Positions 27,585-36,940 of a stretch of DNA of 64,000 bases are shown piece after piece. The position numbers were made by a program, and so were the translations under genes. Numbering within the stretch: the stretch's first letter is position 1; each line of letters begins with the position of its first letter. The DNA lies in NCBI GenBank assembly GCA_902492235.1, contig CABUKS010000003.1:32497-96496 (forward strand). The letters are read 5' to 3'. The notes beneath the pieces were generated by a model. That model did no database searches. It was not told the DNA's origin and saw only the letters and a list, made by a program, of their open reading frames with translations. This DNA comes from an uncultured Collinsella sp. (GTDB taxonomy: Bacteria > Actinomycetota > Coriobacteriia > Coriobacteriales > Coriobacteriaceae).

Positions 27585-28193
27585 TTGTCGGTAGAGGATC
27601 AGTTTGAGGGCGATGAGCGCGCACTGCTCAAGCGCATTCAAGAGCTGCTCGATGTTCGCATGAAGGATAAGCGCAAGCGCTGTGTGCATTCGCTGGGTGT
27701 TGCCGAGACCGCACTTCATCTGGCCGAGGTCTACGGCGTTGACCGCTTTGATGCCGCTGCCGCCGGTCTGATCCATGACTGGGACAAGGTGCTCTCCGAC
27801 GACGAGCTGGTCACGCGCGCTCTGCATTACGGCATTAAGATTGCCGGCTCTCCGTCTGCCGCGACGCCGCTTTTGCATGGCCCGGTTGCCGCCTATGAGC
27901 TTCCGCAGCTTTTTCCCGAGCTGTCGCCGGCGGTCTTTCAGGCTGTCGACCGTCACACCGTGGGCGCCTGCGACATGACGCCGCTCGATATGGTGGTCTT
28001 TGTGGCCGATGCCATCGAGCCCAACCGCCACGGCGACTATGCGCATGCGCTGCGTAAGATGGTGGGGGAGTCGACGCTCGATGAGTTGTTCTTCTCCTGT
28101 TTTGCGCAGGGTCTGGTCTATGTGATCCAGTCCGGGCGCTATCTTTATCCCACGGCTATTACGATTTACAACCATTACGCCCAGCTGCGCTAG
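27585..28193 (+). CDS. yqeK: HD-domain hydrolase YqeK family
   Basis: A 202-residue HD-superfamily protein; members hydrolyse diadenosine tetraphosphate to ADP. Metal ligands are seen as His in RCVHSLGVAETA, the HD pair in LIHDWDK, His in LLHGPVAA and the terminal HTVGACDMTPLDMVVFVADAIEP. TTG start. The order nadD-yqeK-rsfS is conserved across Gram-positives. Confidence 0.93.
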   Translation: MSVEDQFEGDERALLKRIQELLDVRMKDKRKRCVHSLGVAETALHLAEVYGVDRFDAAAAGLIHDWDKVLSDDELVTRALHYGIKIAGSPSAATPLLHGPVAAYELPQLFPELSPAVFQAVDRHTVGACDMTPLDMVVFVADAIEPNRHGDYAHALRKMVGESTLDELFFSCFAQGLVYVIQSGRYLYPTAITIYNHYAQLR

Positions 28194-28220
28194 CTCGGGC
28201 TGTCTAGAAAGAGGTATTCC

Positions 28221-28676
28221 ATGGCCGACGAGACCATGACCGACGAGCAGATTCTTGAAGGTGTGGAGCACAAGAGCTTCGCCGCCACGTCCGACCGCAC
28301 TGCCGCCTCGCTGTCCGCGAGCGGTGTCGCCGCCGAGGATGTCGCCCGCGCCGCCGCGCAGGCCGCCTACGACAAGAAGGGCGAGGACGTTCAGGTGCTC
28401 GACCTGACCGAGCTTTCCGACGTATGCGACTACTTTGTGCTTGCCACCGGTACCAACAACCGCCAGGTCGATTCTATCGTCGACGAGATCGAGGAGAAGG
28501 TCGCCGAGGCTTGCGGCGAGCACCCGTTCTCCATCGAGGGTCGCGAGCAGAAGACCTGGATGCTCATGGACTATGGTTCGGTTGTCGTCCACGTCTTCAC
28601 TCCCGAGGCGCGCGACTTCTACCGCCTAGAAAAGCTCTGGGGCGACGCCCCCCAGCTCCCCCTCAACCTCCTCTAG
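28221..28676 (+). CDS. rsfS: Ribosomal silencing factor RsfS
   Basis: Binds L14 and blocks subunit joining when nutrients are short. The 151-residue protein has the core AQAAYDKKGEDVQVLDLTELSDVCDYFVLATGTNNRQVDSIVDEIEEKV and WMLMDYGSVVVHVFTPEARDFYRLEKLWGDAP. About 40 extra N-terminal residues (MADETMTDEQILEGVEHKSF...) precede the normal start. GAAAGAGG lies before the ATG. Confidence 0.95.
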   Translation: MADETMTDEQILEGVEHKSFAATSDRTAASLSASGVAAEDVARAAAQAAYDKKGEDVQVLDLTELSDVCDYFVLATGTNNRQVDSIVDEIEEKVAEACGEHPFSIEGREQKTWMLMDYGSVVVHVFTPEARDFYRLEKLWGDAPQLPLNLL

Positions 28677-28720
28677 AGCTTTGCTTGGGCCAGGGCTTTT
28701 TTAGCTACTCTTATCCGTTT

Positions 28721-28763
28721 GCCGGGCAGTTGCGATTTTCCGCACCTGCCCGGCTTTCTTTTT
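28721..28763 (+). terminator. Terminator between convergent rsfS and dinB
   Basis: The stem GCCGGGCAG/CTGCCCGGC, extended by TGCG/CGCA, is followed by TTTCTTTTT on the plus strand. The minus-strand tract is weaker, so it mainly serves the rsfS unit. Confidence 0.85.
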
Positions 28764-28775
28764 GCCCAAAGGCTG

Positions 28776-30029
28776 TTAATCGTTGAAGCGGGATTGGCGG
28801 CCGAAGGAAAGGACGGTGTCGCCGAATTTGTCTCGGACGGCGTCGATGGCGACGGAGAGGTCGCGGCGGTCGCTGGATTGGGCCCCGCGGTCATCGATCT
28901 CGCAGAACAGGTCGGTCTGGATGCCGCCTTGGTGGTCGAAGTCGCTCATACCGATGCCTGCTAAGCGAACATGCATGCCTTCCTGCCAGATGTTGTCGAG
29001 CAGTTCGAGTGCAACCGCCACGAAGATGTTCTCATCGTCGGTCGGATGAGGCAGCCGGCGCTGTGCCGTACGCCCGCTTCCATACGAATACTTGAGCTTA
29101 AGCGTCACCGTGGCGCCCGTTAGTCCCTGACGGCGCAGGCGGCGTCCCACTGACTCTCCCAACAGCGCAATCGCCGCCTCAATATCCCCACGCTCAGTTA
29201 AATCTTTAGAAAAGGTGCGTTCATTGCTGACCGACTTGACCTCGCGTTCTTCATCGAGGCTCGTGACTTCGGAGATTTCGAGTCCCAGCGCACGCTGGCG
29301 CATGCGTTCGCCGTTGACGCCAAAAATAGAGGCCAAGGTGGATTCCGGTGCACGTGATAGCTCGCCGAGGGTGTAGATGCGCATGCGGCGCAGTCGCTCC
29401 TCGGCCGAGCGCCCGATGCCGCTCATGGCAGATACCGGCAGCGCGGCCAAAAAGCGCTGCTCGGTTCCGGGGCGCACGATGGTCAGCCCAAACGGCTTAT
29501 CCCGCTCGCTTGCGATCTTTGCGACCGTCTTGTTGCAGCCCACGCCAATGGAACAGGTCACTCCCAGCCCTGCCACGCGGTCGCTTATACGCCGCGCAAC
29601 CAGCAGCGGGTCTTCGGGCGCAAAGCGACCCGGTGTGATATCGATAAAAGCTTCGTCGATGGATACGCGCTCAACACGCGGGGTCTCGTCGGCGAGAATC
29701 GCCATGACCTGCGCGCTCACCTCACGGTAGCGGTCAAAGTGCCCGTGTGTCCAAATGGCTTGCGGGCACAAGCGCCGCGCCTCGGCCGAGGCCATGGCAG
29801 AGTGCACGCCAAAGCGACGCGCCTCATACGAACACGTGGACACGACGCCACGCGAATCGGCGTCTCCGCCCACGATGAGCGGCTTTCCTCGCCATTCGGG
29901 ATGGTCGAGCATTTCCACGCTCGCAAAAAACGCATCAAGGTCCATCAGGCCCACCGCCGGACCCGTCCAGGGAGGCGGCGTGACGCCCATGGCATCCTCA
30001 TAACCGTATGTATGTTCGCGTCTTTCCAT
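28776..30029 (-). CDS. dinB: DNA polymerase IV (Y family)
   Basis: An error-prone translesion polymerase. The 417-residue protein has the catalytic MDLDAFFASVEM with the first metal Asp, YSEVSAQVM-type fingers (RYREVSAQVM), and the SIDEAFIDIT motif with the second Asp/Glu pair. A helix-hairpin-helix region (MSGIGRSAEERLRRM) and the little-finger domain follow. A C-terminal QTDLF looks like the beta-clamp binding motif. It is transcribed alone, convergent with rsfS. Confidence 0.96.
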   Translation of the reverse strand: MERREHTYGYEDAMGVTPPPWTGPAVGLMDLDAFFASVEMLDHPEWRGKPLIVGGDADSRGVVSTCSYEARRFGVHSAMASAEARRLCPQAIWTHGHFDRYREVSAQVMAILADETPRVERVSIDEAFIDITPGRFAPEDPLLVARRISDRVAGLGVTCSIGVGCNKTVAKIASERDKPFGLTIVRPGTEQRFLAALPVSAMSGIGRSAEERLRRMRIYTLGELSRAPESTLASIFGVNGERMRQRALGLEISEVTSLDEEREVKSVSNERTFSKDLTERGDIEAAIALLGESVGRRLRRQGLTGATVTLKLKYSYGSGRTAQRRLPHPTDDENIFVAVALELLDNIWQEGMHVRLAGIGMSDFDHQGGIQTDLFCEIDDRGAQSSDRRDLSVAIDAVRDKFGDTVLSFGRQSRFND

Positions 30030-30145
30030 GTCATGAGTATACCGCGCAGCTCATGTGGGGTGCGTGTATGTGCTTGCAAATCCCGAATTCTTGTCTAAGA
30101 TATGGATTTGCCCTCGACTACACCGAAGAAGTTGGTCTCACGGAC

Positions 30146-30174
30146 TTCACCTGCCCGCGTCGATGGCGTATTAT
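30146..30174 (+). promoter_or_regulatory. Likely promoter of the rpsP operon
   Basis: TTCACC (30146-30151), 17-base spacer, TATTAT (30169-30174), some 57 bases before the rpsP start. A second candidate lies upstream: TTGCAA (30074-30079), 16 bases, TAAGAT (30096-30101). Confidence 0.6.
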
Positions 30175-30230
30175 GTTCAACTGTTTGTTTGTAGTTGCAG
30201 CCTAAAGCTGCTTGGTTGGAGGAGTTTCCT

Positions 30231-30572
30231 TTGGCAGTCAAGATTCGCCTTGCTCGTCACGGCGCTAAGAAGCGTCCGTACTACCGTGTCGTCGTCGCCG
30301 ATTCCCGCGCCCCGCGTGACGGTCGTATCATCGAGGAGGTTGGCCGCTACAACCCGATGACCGCCCCCAAGACCATCAACCTCGACCTCGAGAAGATCGC
30401 CGACTGGCAGTCCAAGGGCGCTCAGCTCACCGACGCCGTTGCCGCTCTGGTCAAGGCCGCCAACGAGGGCGAGAAGACCGAGACCGTCGTCAAGAAGTCC
30501 AAGAAGCAGCTCGCCAAAGAGGCCGAGGCCGCTAAGGCTGCCGCTGAGGCCGCTGAGGGCGCCGAGGAGTAA
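30231..30572 (+). CDS. rpsP: 30S ribosomal protein S16
   Basis: A 113-residue protein starting [24 protein letters not shown], the S16 signature. The real start is the TTG at 30231 with GGAGGAG just upstream; the in-frame ATG-like extension from 30195 is not conserved. The C-terminal 35 residues are a Lys/Ala/Glu-rich extension. It is the first gene of the rpsP-khpA-rimM-trmD-lepB unit. Confidence 0.97.
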   Translation: MAVKIRLARHGAKKRPYYRVVVADSRAPRDGRIIEEVGRYNPMTAPKTINLDLEKIADWQSKGAQLTDAVAALVKAANEGEKTETVVKKSKKQLAKEAEAAKAAAEAAEGAEE

Positions 30573-30575
30573 ATC

Positions 30576-30860
30576 GTGCCTGAGGTTGACGCTGCACAGC
30601 TCGAGGGTGAGGCAATGCTCTCAGATCGCATCGCCGATCTCGTCGAATATCTCGTTGTTCAGATCGTCGACGACCCGGATTCCGTGAGCCTTGAGGTCAT
30701 CGATGGTGACGACGCCTCTACAATTGAGGTTTCGGTCGCCGAGGATGACGTCGCTAAGGTCATCGGCCGTCGTGGCCGTACCATCAAGGCCATTCGCACG
30801 CTCGCCCGTGCACTGGCCGCTCGCCTCGACACTGCTGTCGAGGTAGAGGTTCTGGGCTAG
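30576..30860 (+). CDS. khpA: KH-domain RNA-binding protein KhpA
   Basis: A 94-residue single KH domain with the GRRGRTIKAIRTL loop (GxxG). It is the standard small gene between rpsP and rimM in Gram-positives, where KhpA acts with KhpB in RNA binding and cell elongation. GTG start three bases after rpsP. Confidence 0.93.
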   Translation: MPEVDAAQLEGEAMLSDRIADLVEYLVVQIVDDPDSVSLEVIDGDDASTIEVSVAEDDVAKVIGRRGRTIKAIRTLARALAARLDTAVEVEVLG

Positions 30861-30864
30861 GACC

Positions 30865-31386
30865 TTGAGGTCCCAGTACAAAAACATCGCCCGTGTGGTC
30901 AAGCCGCACGGAAGGAAGGGGGAGGTCCTCGCGCAGCCGCTGCGGGGGCTTCCTTCTGTATTAGAGCCGGGTATGCGGGTCGCTCTGACGCCGCCGGCGC
31001 TCAAGCGCGACCGCTTTTGCACGGTCGTGTCCGTCACCGATACGGGCGATGGCGATCTGGTCTCGTTTGAGGGGATTGACGACTTGACAGCCGCCGAGGG
31101 CATCACGGGATGCTACGTGCTGGCAAATCGTGACGACTTTGAGCTCGATTCGCTCGACGCTGCCTATACCGATCTGATGGGTCGCGAGGTGGTCGACGAG
31201 CGCTTCGGTTTACTCGGCACGATCGTCGAGATCATGTCGACGCCCGCTAACGATGTTTGGGTTGTCGAGGGCGATCGGTACGGCGAGGTACTGATTCCCG
31301 TGATCGAGCAGGTCGTGCTCGATCTTCCCGACACAGGAACAATTTCCGTCCACGTTATGGACGGCCTGATCGATATGGACAAGTAG
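30865..31386 (+). CDS. rimM: Ribosome maturation factor RimM
   Basis: Assists 16S rRNA processing and 30S head assembly by binding S19. The 173-residue protein has the N-terminal barrel (IARVVKPHGRKGEVLAQPL) and the PRC-barrel C-terminal half (GREVVDERFGLLGTIVEIM, VLIPVIEQVV). TTG start four bases after khpA. Confidence 0.94.
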   Translation: MRSQYKNIARVVKPHGRKGEVLAQPLRGLPSVLEPGMRVALTPPALKRDRFCTVVSVTDTGDGDLVSFEGIDDLTAAEGITGCYVLANRDDFELDSLDAAYTDLMGREVVDERFGLLGTIVEIMSTPANDVWVVEGDRYGEVLIPVIEQVVLDLPDTGTISVHVMDGLIDMDK

Positions 31387-31396
31387 GGAGGACAAC

Positions 31397-32155
31397 ATGC
31401 TGATTGAGACCCTTTCGGTCTTTCCCGAGATGTTTGAGCCCGTCATGTCCACATCGATTTTGGGCCGCGCCCGCAAGGCCGGCCTTTTTGATTTTAAGGC
31501 GTATAACCTGCGCGACTGGACGCACGACCGCCATCGTACCGTCGATGACGAGCCGTACGGCGGCGGGCAGGGCATGCTCATGAAGGTCGAGCCTATCGCA
31601 GAGGCCATCGAGGCCATTAGCGCAGAGGGTCCCAAGCCCACGGTTGTGTTCTTCACCCCCTGTGGCGAGCCCTTTACGCAGCATGTGGCCGAGCGCCTGC
31701 TCAAAAGTGAGCGCCTGCTGTTTGTGTGCAGTCGCTACGAGGGCGTCGACGAGCGCGCGTATGCGTATGCCGATGAGCGTCTGTCGATCGGCGACTACGT
31801 GCTCACGGGCGGCGAGCTTCCCGCTATGGTCGTTGCCGATGCCGTCGTACGCCTGATTCCCGGCGCCCTGGGCGACGAGATGAGCAACGTCGACGAGTCG
31901 TTCTCGACCGCCGAGGACGGAGGCCTGCTCGAGTACGCGCAGTACACCCGCCCCGCCGAGTTCAACGACGAGGGCGTGCCGCCGGTGCTTGTGAGCGGCG
32001 ATCACGCCAAGGTCGATGCCTGGCGTCGCAAGAACGCCATCGAGCGCACCTGCCGCTGGCGTCCCGATCTGATCGAGACGGCGCGCCTTACGCCCCAGGA
32101 GCGTGCGTACGCGCAGGAGATTTTGGACGCTTCGTATTCGCAGAGCGAGGAGTGA
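31397..32155 (+). CDS. trmD: tRNA (guanine-N1)-methyltransferase
   Basis: SAM-dependent m1G37 methylation of tRNAs. The 252-residue SPOUT enzyme has a trefoil knot, seen in LLFVCSRYEGVDERA and SIGDYVLTGGELPAMVVADAVVRLIPG. GGGAGG lies before the ATG, ten bases after rimM. Confidence 0.97.
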   Translation: MLIETLSVFPEMFEPVMSTSILGRARKAGLFDFKAYNLRDWTHDRHRTVDDEPYGGGQGMLMKVEPIAEAIEAISAEGPKPTVVFFTPCGEPFTQHVAERLLKSERLLFVCSRYEGVDERAYAYADERLSIGDYVLTGGELPAMVVADAVVRLIPGALGDEMSNVDESFSTAEDGGLLEYAQYTRPAEFNDEGVPPVLVSGDHAKVDAWRRKNAIERTCRWRPDLIETARLTPQERAYAQEILDASYSQSEE

Positions 32156-32157
32156 GA

Positions 32158-32721
32158 ATGGTTCCATCGCAGCATTCCGCGTTGAGGGGCGCTTTTGAGT
32201 GGATCGCGGTCATCGCGATCGCATTGGTCGCCACCTTCTTGATTCGCTCGTTTGTGGTCGAGCCCTTTGTGGTGCCCACCGGCTCCATGGAGTCCACGAT
32301 CGAGATTGGCGACCAGATCCTGGCACAAAAGGTGAGCCTCGAGCTCGGTCAGCCCGTCAAGCAGGGCGATATCGTGGTGTTTCACAACCCCGATGGCACC
32401 TCCGAGCATGATGTTCTTGTCAAGCGTGTTATTGCCACGGCCGGCCAGACGGTCGACCTGCAGGATGGCAAGGTGGTCGTTGACGGCCAAGCGCTCGACG
32501 AGGACTATACGACGGGCATGAGCTGGCCACTTTCGGTCCAAGCACCCGGTGCTCAGGTAAGCTATCCCTACACCGTTCCCGACGGGTGCGTGTGGGTGAT
32601 GGGCGACAACCGCGAAAACTCTGCCGACTCACGCTACTTTGGTCCCGTCGATCGCTCTGATTTGATCGCTGTGGCGCTTGTGCGCTACTGGCCGCTCAAC
32701 CGCATCGGCGCTATCGACTAA
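32158..32721 (+). CDS. lepB: Signal peptidase I
   Basis: Removes signal peptides on the outer face of the membrane. The 187-residue protein has one N-terminal transmembrane helix (WIAVIAIALVATFLI), the catalytic Ser in PTGSMESTI, the catalytic Lys in VLVKRVIA, and box E (MGDNRENSADSRYFG). ATG 32158 is preferred, with GAGGAG at 32146-32151; it begins two bases after the trmD stop codon. It probably processes the large surface protein at the end of the window. Confidence 0.95.
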   Translation: MVPSQHSALRGAFEWIAVIAIALVATFLIRSFVVEPFVVPTGSMESTIEIGDQILAQKVSLELGQPVKQGDIVVFHNPDGTSEHDVLVKRVIATAGQTVDLQDGKVVVDGQALDEDYTTGMSWPLSVQAPGAQVSYPYTVPDGCVWVMGDNRENSADSRYFGPVDRSDLIAVALVRYWPLNRIGAID

Positions 32722-32780
32722 AAACCGCTATAGTACAGTACCTAACCGTGTAATCGTTTCGACGAGGGGATATTAGAGGC

Positions 32781-33692
32781 ATGAACGCTTCATCGCTTTC
32801 CTTCCAAGACATCATCCTGCGCCTCCAGCAGTACTGGGGCGAGCAGGGCTGCGTCATTATGCAGCCCTATGACTCCGAGGTCGGTGCCGGTACCTTCCAT
32901 ACCGCGACCACGCTGCGCTCGCTCGGTCCCGCCGAGTGGCGCACCTGCTATGCGCAGCCCTGCCGCCGTCCCGCCGACGGCCGCTACGGCGAGAACCCCA
33001 ACCGCATGCAGCACTACTATCAGTTCCAGGTGCTCATCAAGCCTTCTCCGGTTAACGCCCAGGAGCTCTACCTGGGGTCTCTTGCCGCTATCGGTCTGGA
33101 CCCCAACGACCATGACGTCCGCTTTGTCGAGGACGACTGGGAGAGCCCGACGCTCGGCGCCTGGGGCCTTGGCTGGGAGGTCTGGCTCAATGGCATGGAG
33201 GTCACGCAGTTTACGTACTTCCAGCAGGTGGGAGGCATCGAGGTCGACCCCGTGCCCGTTGAGATCACCTATGGCCTGGAGCGCATCGCCATGTATGCGC
33301 AGGGCGTCAACTCCGTCTACGACCTGGTGTGGAGCTACCTGCCCGACGGCACGCCCATGACCTACGGCGACGTGTTCCTCGAGAACGAGCGCGAGTTCAG
33401 TGCCTATAACTTTGAGGTCGCCAACGTCGAGATGATGCGTCAGAAGTTTGACGGCTACGAGGCCGAGTGCCATTCCTGCCTGGAGCGAAAGCTGCCGCTG
33501 CCGGCGTACGACTGTGTCATGAAGTGCAGCCACGCTTTCAACCTGCTCGATGCCCGTGGCGCGCTGTCCGCGGTCGAGCGTGCCAACTACATCCTGCGCG
33601 TCCGCGCCGTCGCCAAGGCGTGCTGCGAGGCCTACATGGCCGAGGTCGCCGGAGTCAACGAGAATGCCGATCAGGAAGGCGAGGTGGCGTAA
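32781..33692 (+). CDS. glyQ: Glycyl-tRNA synthetase alpha subunit
   Basis: The catalytic class II subunit of the heterotetrameric (alpha2beta2) glycyl-tRNA synthetase. The 303-residue protein has [36 protein letters not shown] and motif 2 region [20 protein letters not shown] (here CYAQPCRRP). GAGGGG lies before the ATG. The glyS gene follows after three bases. A TATAGT at 32729-32734 may be the -10; no T-box fits in the 59-base spacer. Confidence 0.97.
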   Translation: MNASSLSFQDIILRLQQYWGEQGCVIMQPYDSEVGAGTFHTATTLRSLGPAEWRTCYAQPCRRPADGRYGENPNRMQHYYQFQVLIKPSPVNAQELYLGSLAAIGLDPNDHDVRFVEDDWESPTLGAWGLGWEVWLNGMEVTQFTYFQQVGGIEVDPVPVEITYGLERIAMYAQGVNSVYDLVWSYLPDGTPMTYGDVFLENEREFSAYNFEVANVEMMRQKFDGYEAECHSCLERKLPLPAYDCVMKCSHAFNLLDARGALSAVERANYILRVRAVAKACCEAYMAEVAGVNENADQEGEVA

Positions 33693-33695
33693 GCC

Positions 33696-35792
33696 ATGGC
33701 AGACGCTAAGGATTTCCTGTTTGAGATCGGTACGGAAGAAATGCCCTCCGCACCGCTGAACAATGCCGTCAAGCAGCTTGGCACCATGATCGCCAAGGGT
33801 CTCGACGAGGCCGGTCTGGCCCACGGCGAGGTCCGCGTGATCTCGAGCCCGCGTCGCCTGGCTGCACTCGTTGCCGACGTCGCCACCGCGACCGATGAGG
33901 TTCACGAGGTCAAGCGTGGCCCCGCGGCCAACATTGCCTTCGATGCTGACGGAAACGCCACCAAGGCCGCCCAGGGCTTTGCCCGCAAGTGCGGTGTGGC
34001 TGCCGAGGACCTGGTTCGTCGCGAGGACACTGACGGTCGCGAGTATGTGTTCGCTGAGAAGAACATTCCCTCCGCACCGGCTACGCCGATTCTGACCGCT
34101 CTGTGCGAGAAGACCATCGCCGGCCTGCAGTGGCCCAACTACCGCAGCCAGCGCTGGGGTCACGAGCATGCGACCTTTGTTCGTCCGGTCCGCTGGATCT
34201 GCTGTCTTTTGGGCGAGGACGTTGTGCCCGTGTCGTTTGCCGACGTGACGAGTGACAACACCACGCGCGGTCATCGCGTACTTGGCCCCGGTGACCATGT
34301 GGTTGCCAGCCCCGCCGTCTACGAGCAGGTGCTCGAGGACGCCGGCGTGCTTTCTGCCGAGCGCCGCCGCGAGGCCATCCTTGCCGGTATCGCCGAGGTC
34401 GAGGCCGCTCGCCCCGGTTGCCATGTCGACACGCCCAAGAAGGTCTTTGAGGAGGTCATCAACCTCTGCGAGTGGCCGACGGTGCTCGTCGGTACCTTCG
34501 ATGAGGAGTTCCTCAAGGTCCCGCACGAGATCATCTGCGAGTCCATGCTCACCAACCAGCGCTACTTCCCGATCTATGACGGCGAGGGCAAGCTCACGCG
34601 TGAGTTCGTGGTCGTCTCCAACAGCAAGCCCGAGAATGCCGAGCGCGTGATCGACGGCAACGAGCGCGTTGTGCGTGCCCGTCTGGACGATGCCAAGTTC
34701 TTCTACGAGGAGGACCTGAAGATCTCCCTCGACGAGTTCCGTGATCGTTTGGCCAAGGTTGCCTTCCAGGAGAAGCTCGGTAGCGTGCTCGCCAAGTCCG
34801 AGCGCATCGAGCAGCTCACACTCGCTATTGCCCGTGAGGCTCATCTGGGCGCCCATCTTGCCGCTGACGCTGCTCGCGCCGCGCACCTGTGCAAGGCCGA
34901 CCTGGTGTCTAACGCCGTCGTTGAGTTCACGAGCCAGCAGGGCGTGATGGGCGGTTATTACGCGACCGCGATGGGGGAGAATGACGAGGTCGCCCATGCC
35001 ATCCGCGATCACTATCGTCCCCGCTTTGCCGGTGACGAGTTGCCCGAGGGCACCGCTGGCTGCATCGTGGCCTGCGCCGACAAGCTCGATACCATCGCCG
35101 GTATCTTTGCCATCGGCGAGCCCCCGACCGGCTCCTCCGACCCCTACGCGCTGCGTCGCGCCGCCATCGGCATCATCAACATCCTGCGCGACCGTCTGCC
35201 GATCGATCCCACGTCGCTTATCGACTTTGCCCTTGAGCTCTATAGCGAGCAGGGTATCGAGTTCGACGCCGCCGAGGTCGCTCAGCAGGTTCGCGACTTC
35301 TTCCACGGCCGTCTGGTGAGCATGGCCCGCGACGAAAAGATCCCGGCCGATACCGTTGCCGCCGTCTCCGCGGTGCACATCATCGCCCCGTCCGTCTTCT
35401 TCGCCCGCTGCGCCGCCCTCGACGAGGCCCGCAAGAACGACGCTGAGACGTTCGATAACCTGGCGACCGCCTATGCCCGCGCCGCGCACATCTCCAAGCC
35501 CGAGCTGGGCGCGGAGTACGACCGCGCCCTGATGGGCGAGGTCGAGCTCGCGCTTGCCGATGCCTCCGAGGCTGCTCAGACCGCTGTCGACGCCGCCCTT
35601 GCTGCCGAGGATTACCCGGCCGCATTTGCCGCCCTTGCCGCCCTGCGCGCCCCCATCGACCGCTTCTTCGACGAGGTCATGGTCATGGACAAGGACGAGC
35701 AGCTTCGCGATAATCGCCTTAAGCTGCTCAACCGCTTCGAGGCCGTTTTCTCCGGCATCGCAAACATCGGTGAGCTTGCTCGCAAAAAGTAA
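33696..35792 (+). CDS. glyS: Glycyl-tRNA synthetase beta subunit
   Basis: The 698-residue tRNA-binding subunit. It starts DFLFEIGTEEMPSAPL and contains the B3/4-like and HD-domain regions (ADAARAAHLCKADLVSNAVVEFTSQQGVMGGYYA) and the C-terminal anticodon-binding DALR-type domain ending in RFEAVFSGIANIGELARKK. Position and length match the bacterial family. Confidence 0.97.
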   Translation: MADAKDFLFEIGTEEMPSAPLNNAVKQLGTMIAKGLDEAGLAHGEVRVISSPRRLAALVADVATATDEVHEVKRGPAANIAFDADGNATKAAQGFARKCGVAAEDLVRREDTDGREYVFAEKNIPSAPATPILTALCEKTIAGLQWPNYRSQRWGHEHATFVRPVRWICCLLGEDVVPVSFADVTSDNTTRGHRVLGPGDHVVASPAVYEQVLEDAGVLSAERRREAILAGIAEVEAARPGCHVDTPKKVFEEVINLCEWPTVLVGTFDEEFLKVPHEIICESMLTNQRYFPIYDGEGKLTREFVVVSNSKPENAERVIDGNERVVRARLDDAKFFYEEDLKISLDEFRDRLAKVAFQEKLGSVLAKSERIEQLTLAIAREAHLGAHLAADAARAAHLCKADLVSNAVVEFTSQQGVMGGYYATAMGENDEVAHAIRDHYRPRFAGDELPEGTAGCIVACADKLDTIAGIFAIGEPPTGSSDPYALRRAAIGIINILRDRLPIDPTSLIDFALELYSEQGIEFDAAEVAQQVRDFFHGRLVSMARDEKIPADTVAAVSAVHIIAPSVFFARCAALDEARKNDAETFDNLATAYARAAHISKPELGAEYDRALMGEVELALADASEAAQTAVDAALAAEDYPAAFAALAALRAPIDRFFDEVMVMDKDEQLRDNRLKLLNRFEAVFSGIANIGELARKK

Positions 35793-35826
35793 GCCAGCCT
35801 GCGCATAAGCGCAAAAGGAGCCCCGC

Positions 35827-36691
35827 ATGGATTGCCCGGTCACCGCTCGTCCCACCGTTATCGTTATCTCCGACTCGCTCGGTGATACCGCTTGTGAGGT
35901 GGTGCTTGCGGCGTCCGGGCAATTTGATGAAGGGGCTTTTCGTCTCTTGCGCCTGCCCAAGGTGAACTCGGTGGAGCAGGTCAAGTCGTTTGTGGGTCCG
36001 CGCGTCGATGCCGATCATCGCGATATTGCCGTGTTCCACACCATTGTCGATCCGGCGCTTCGCGCCCGTGTGCTCGATTACCTGGGCATGCTGCATATCC
36101 GTTCGGTCGACCTGATCGGCCCGACGCTCGCCGTGCTGTCGTCGCTTATCGGTGTGTCGCCCAAGGGCGTCGCGGGCGTGATTCACAGGACCGATGACCG
36201 CTATTTCCATCGTATCGAGGCCATGGAGTATTTCGTTGAGCACGATGATGGACGCGGCTGCGACGACCTTTCGGGGGCCGATATCGTGCTGCTGGGCGTA
36301 TCACGCACGTCCAAGACGCCGCTGTCGATGTATCTGGCCTATCAAGGTTACAAGGTTGCCAATGTTCCTTTGGCCCATGGCATGGAGCCGCCGAAGTCAA
36401 TTTACGAGGTCGACCCGATGCGCCTGTTCGGCCTGGTTTCAACCGTCGACGTTATTTCTGAAATTCGCGATAGCCGCTTAGGCGATGATTACGCGCGCCG
36501 TCGCCGGCTCCTATGCCGAGCCTGAGAGTGTTCGCAGCGAGCTCGAGGAAGCCCGTGCCCTCATGAAGCGCCTGGGCTGCTTTGTGGTGCGTACCGACGG
36601 CAAGGCCATCGAGGAGAGCGCCTCCGAGATCATCAGCCACTTGGAGGAAATCCAAGAAGCCCGTGCCCGCCGCGCCGCCCGTCGAGCCTAA
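35827..36691 (+). pseudogene. Pyruvate,phosphate dikinase regulatory protein, split by a frameshift
   Basis: A bifunctional Ser/Thr kinase/phosphorylase of the DUF299/PDRP family that controls PPDK by acting on a Thr next to its catalytic His. The first frame runs from 35827 to a stop at 36523-36525 and contains the P-loop GVSRTSKTP. It reads correctly to about DDYAR. From there the conserved C-terminus (VAGSYAEPESVRSELEEARALMKRLGCFVV...EESASEI) continues one base further on, to 36691. Skipping a single base near 36497-36500 restores a ~287-residue protein, close to the family norm of about 270. Whether this is a real mutation, programmed shift or sequence error cannot be told. It sits just before its target gene ppdK. 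Confidence 0.85.
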
Positions 36692-36770
36692 TAGTAGCAG
36701 CATTTTGATAAAGCGATTTAGCAAAAATATCGCATCTGACCTGCACTTTCTTACAGTGGTATCTTCATAA

Positions 36771-36818
36771 GGTAACCACCTTTACCTACCGTTTACCGCC
36801 AGTTTTAGCACGTTTACC
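36771..36818 (+). promoter_or_regulatory. TTTACC repeat array upstream of ppdK
   Basis: TTTACC occurs at 36781, 36792 and 36813, spaced 11 and 21 bases apart, so all face the same side of the helix. A GGTAAC at 36771 forms an inverted partner to the first. The array ends 19 bases before the proposed -35 of ppdK, where an activator would bind. No known regulator is matched. Confidence 0.4.
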
Positions 36819-36836
36819 AAACCGCGCATCCTCTGC

Positions 36837-36865
36837 TTAAGCCCGCTCAAAACCCGCCGTATAGT
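36837..36865 (+). promoter_or_regulatory. Likely ppdK promoter
   Basis: TTAAGC (36837-36842), 17-base spacer, TATAGT (36860-36865). The -35 is weak, consistent with a need for an activator. An inverted repeat CCCGCC/GGCGGG spans 36853-36890, over the start of the transcript. Confidence 0.5.
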
Positions 36866-36940
36866 TCCCTCACGGCCCGCATCTGGCGGGTCGATTCGTT
36901 ACCACGGTCGTGCGCGTAAGCGCATGGAAGGGGAAGTATC

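Noticed and set aside
32722..32780. T-box riboswitch in front of glyQS (also considered before proS)
   Set aside because: The spacers (59 bases before glyQ, none before proS) are far too short for a T-box and no T-box core sequence is present.
36485..36691. A separate 68-residue gene downstream of the PPDK regulatory protein
   Set aside because: Its sequence is the conserved C-terminus of the regulatory protein in a shifted frame, with no ribosome binding site of its own.
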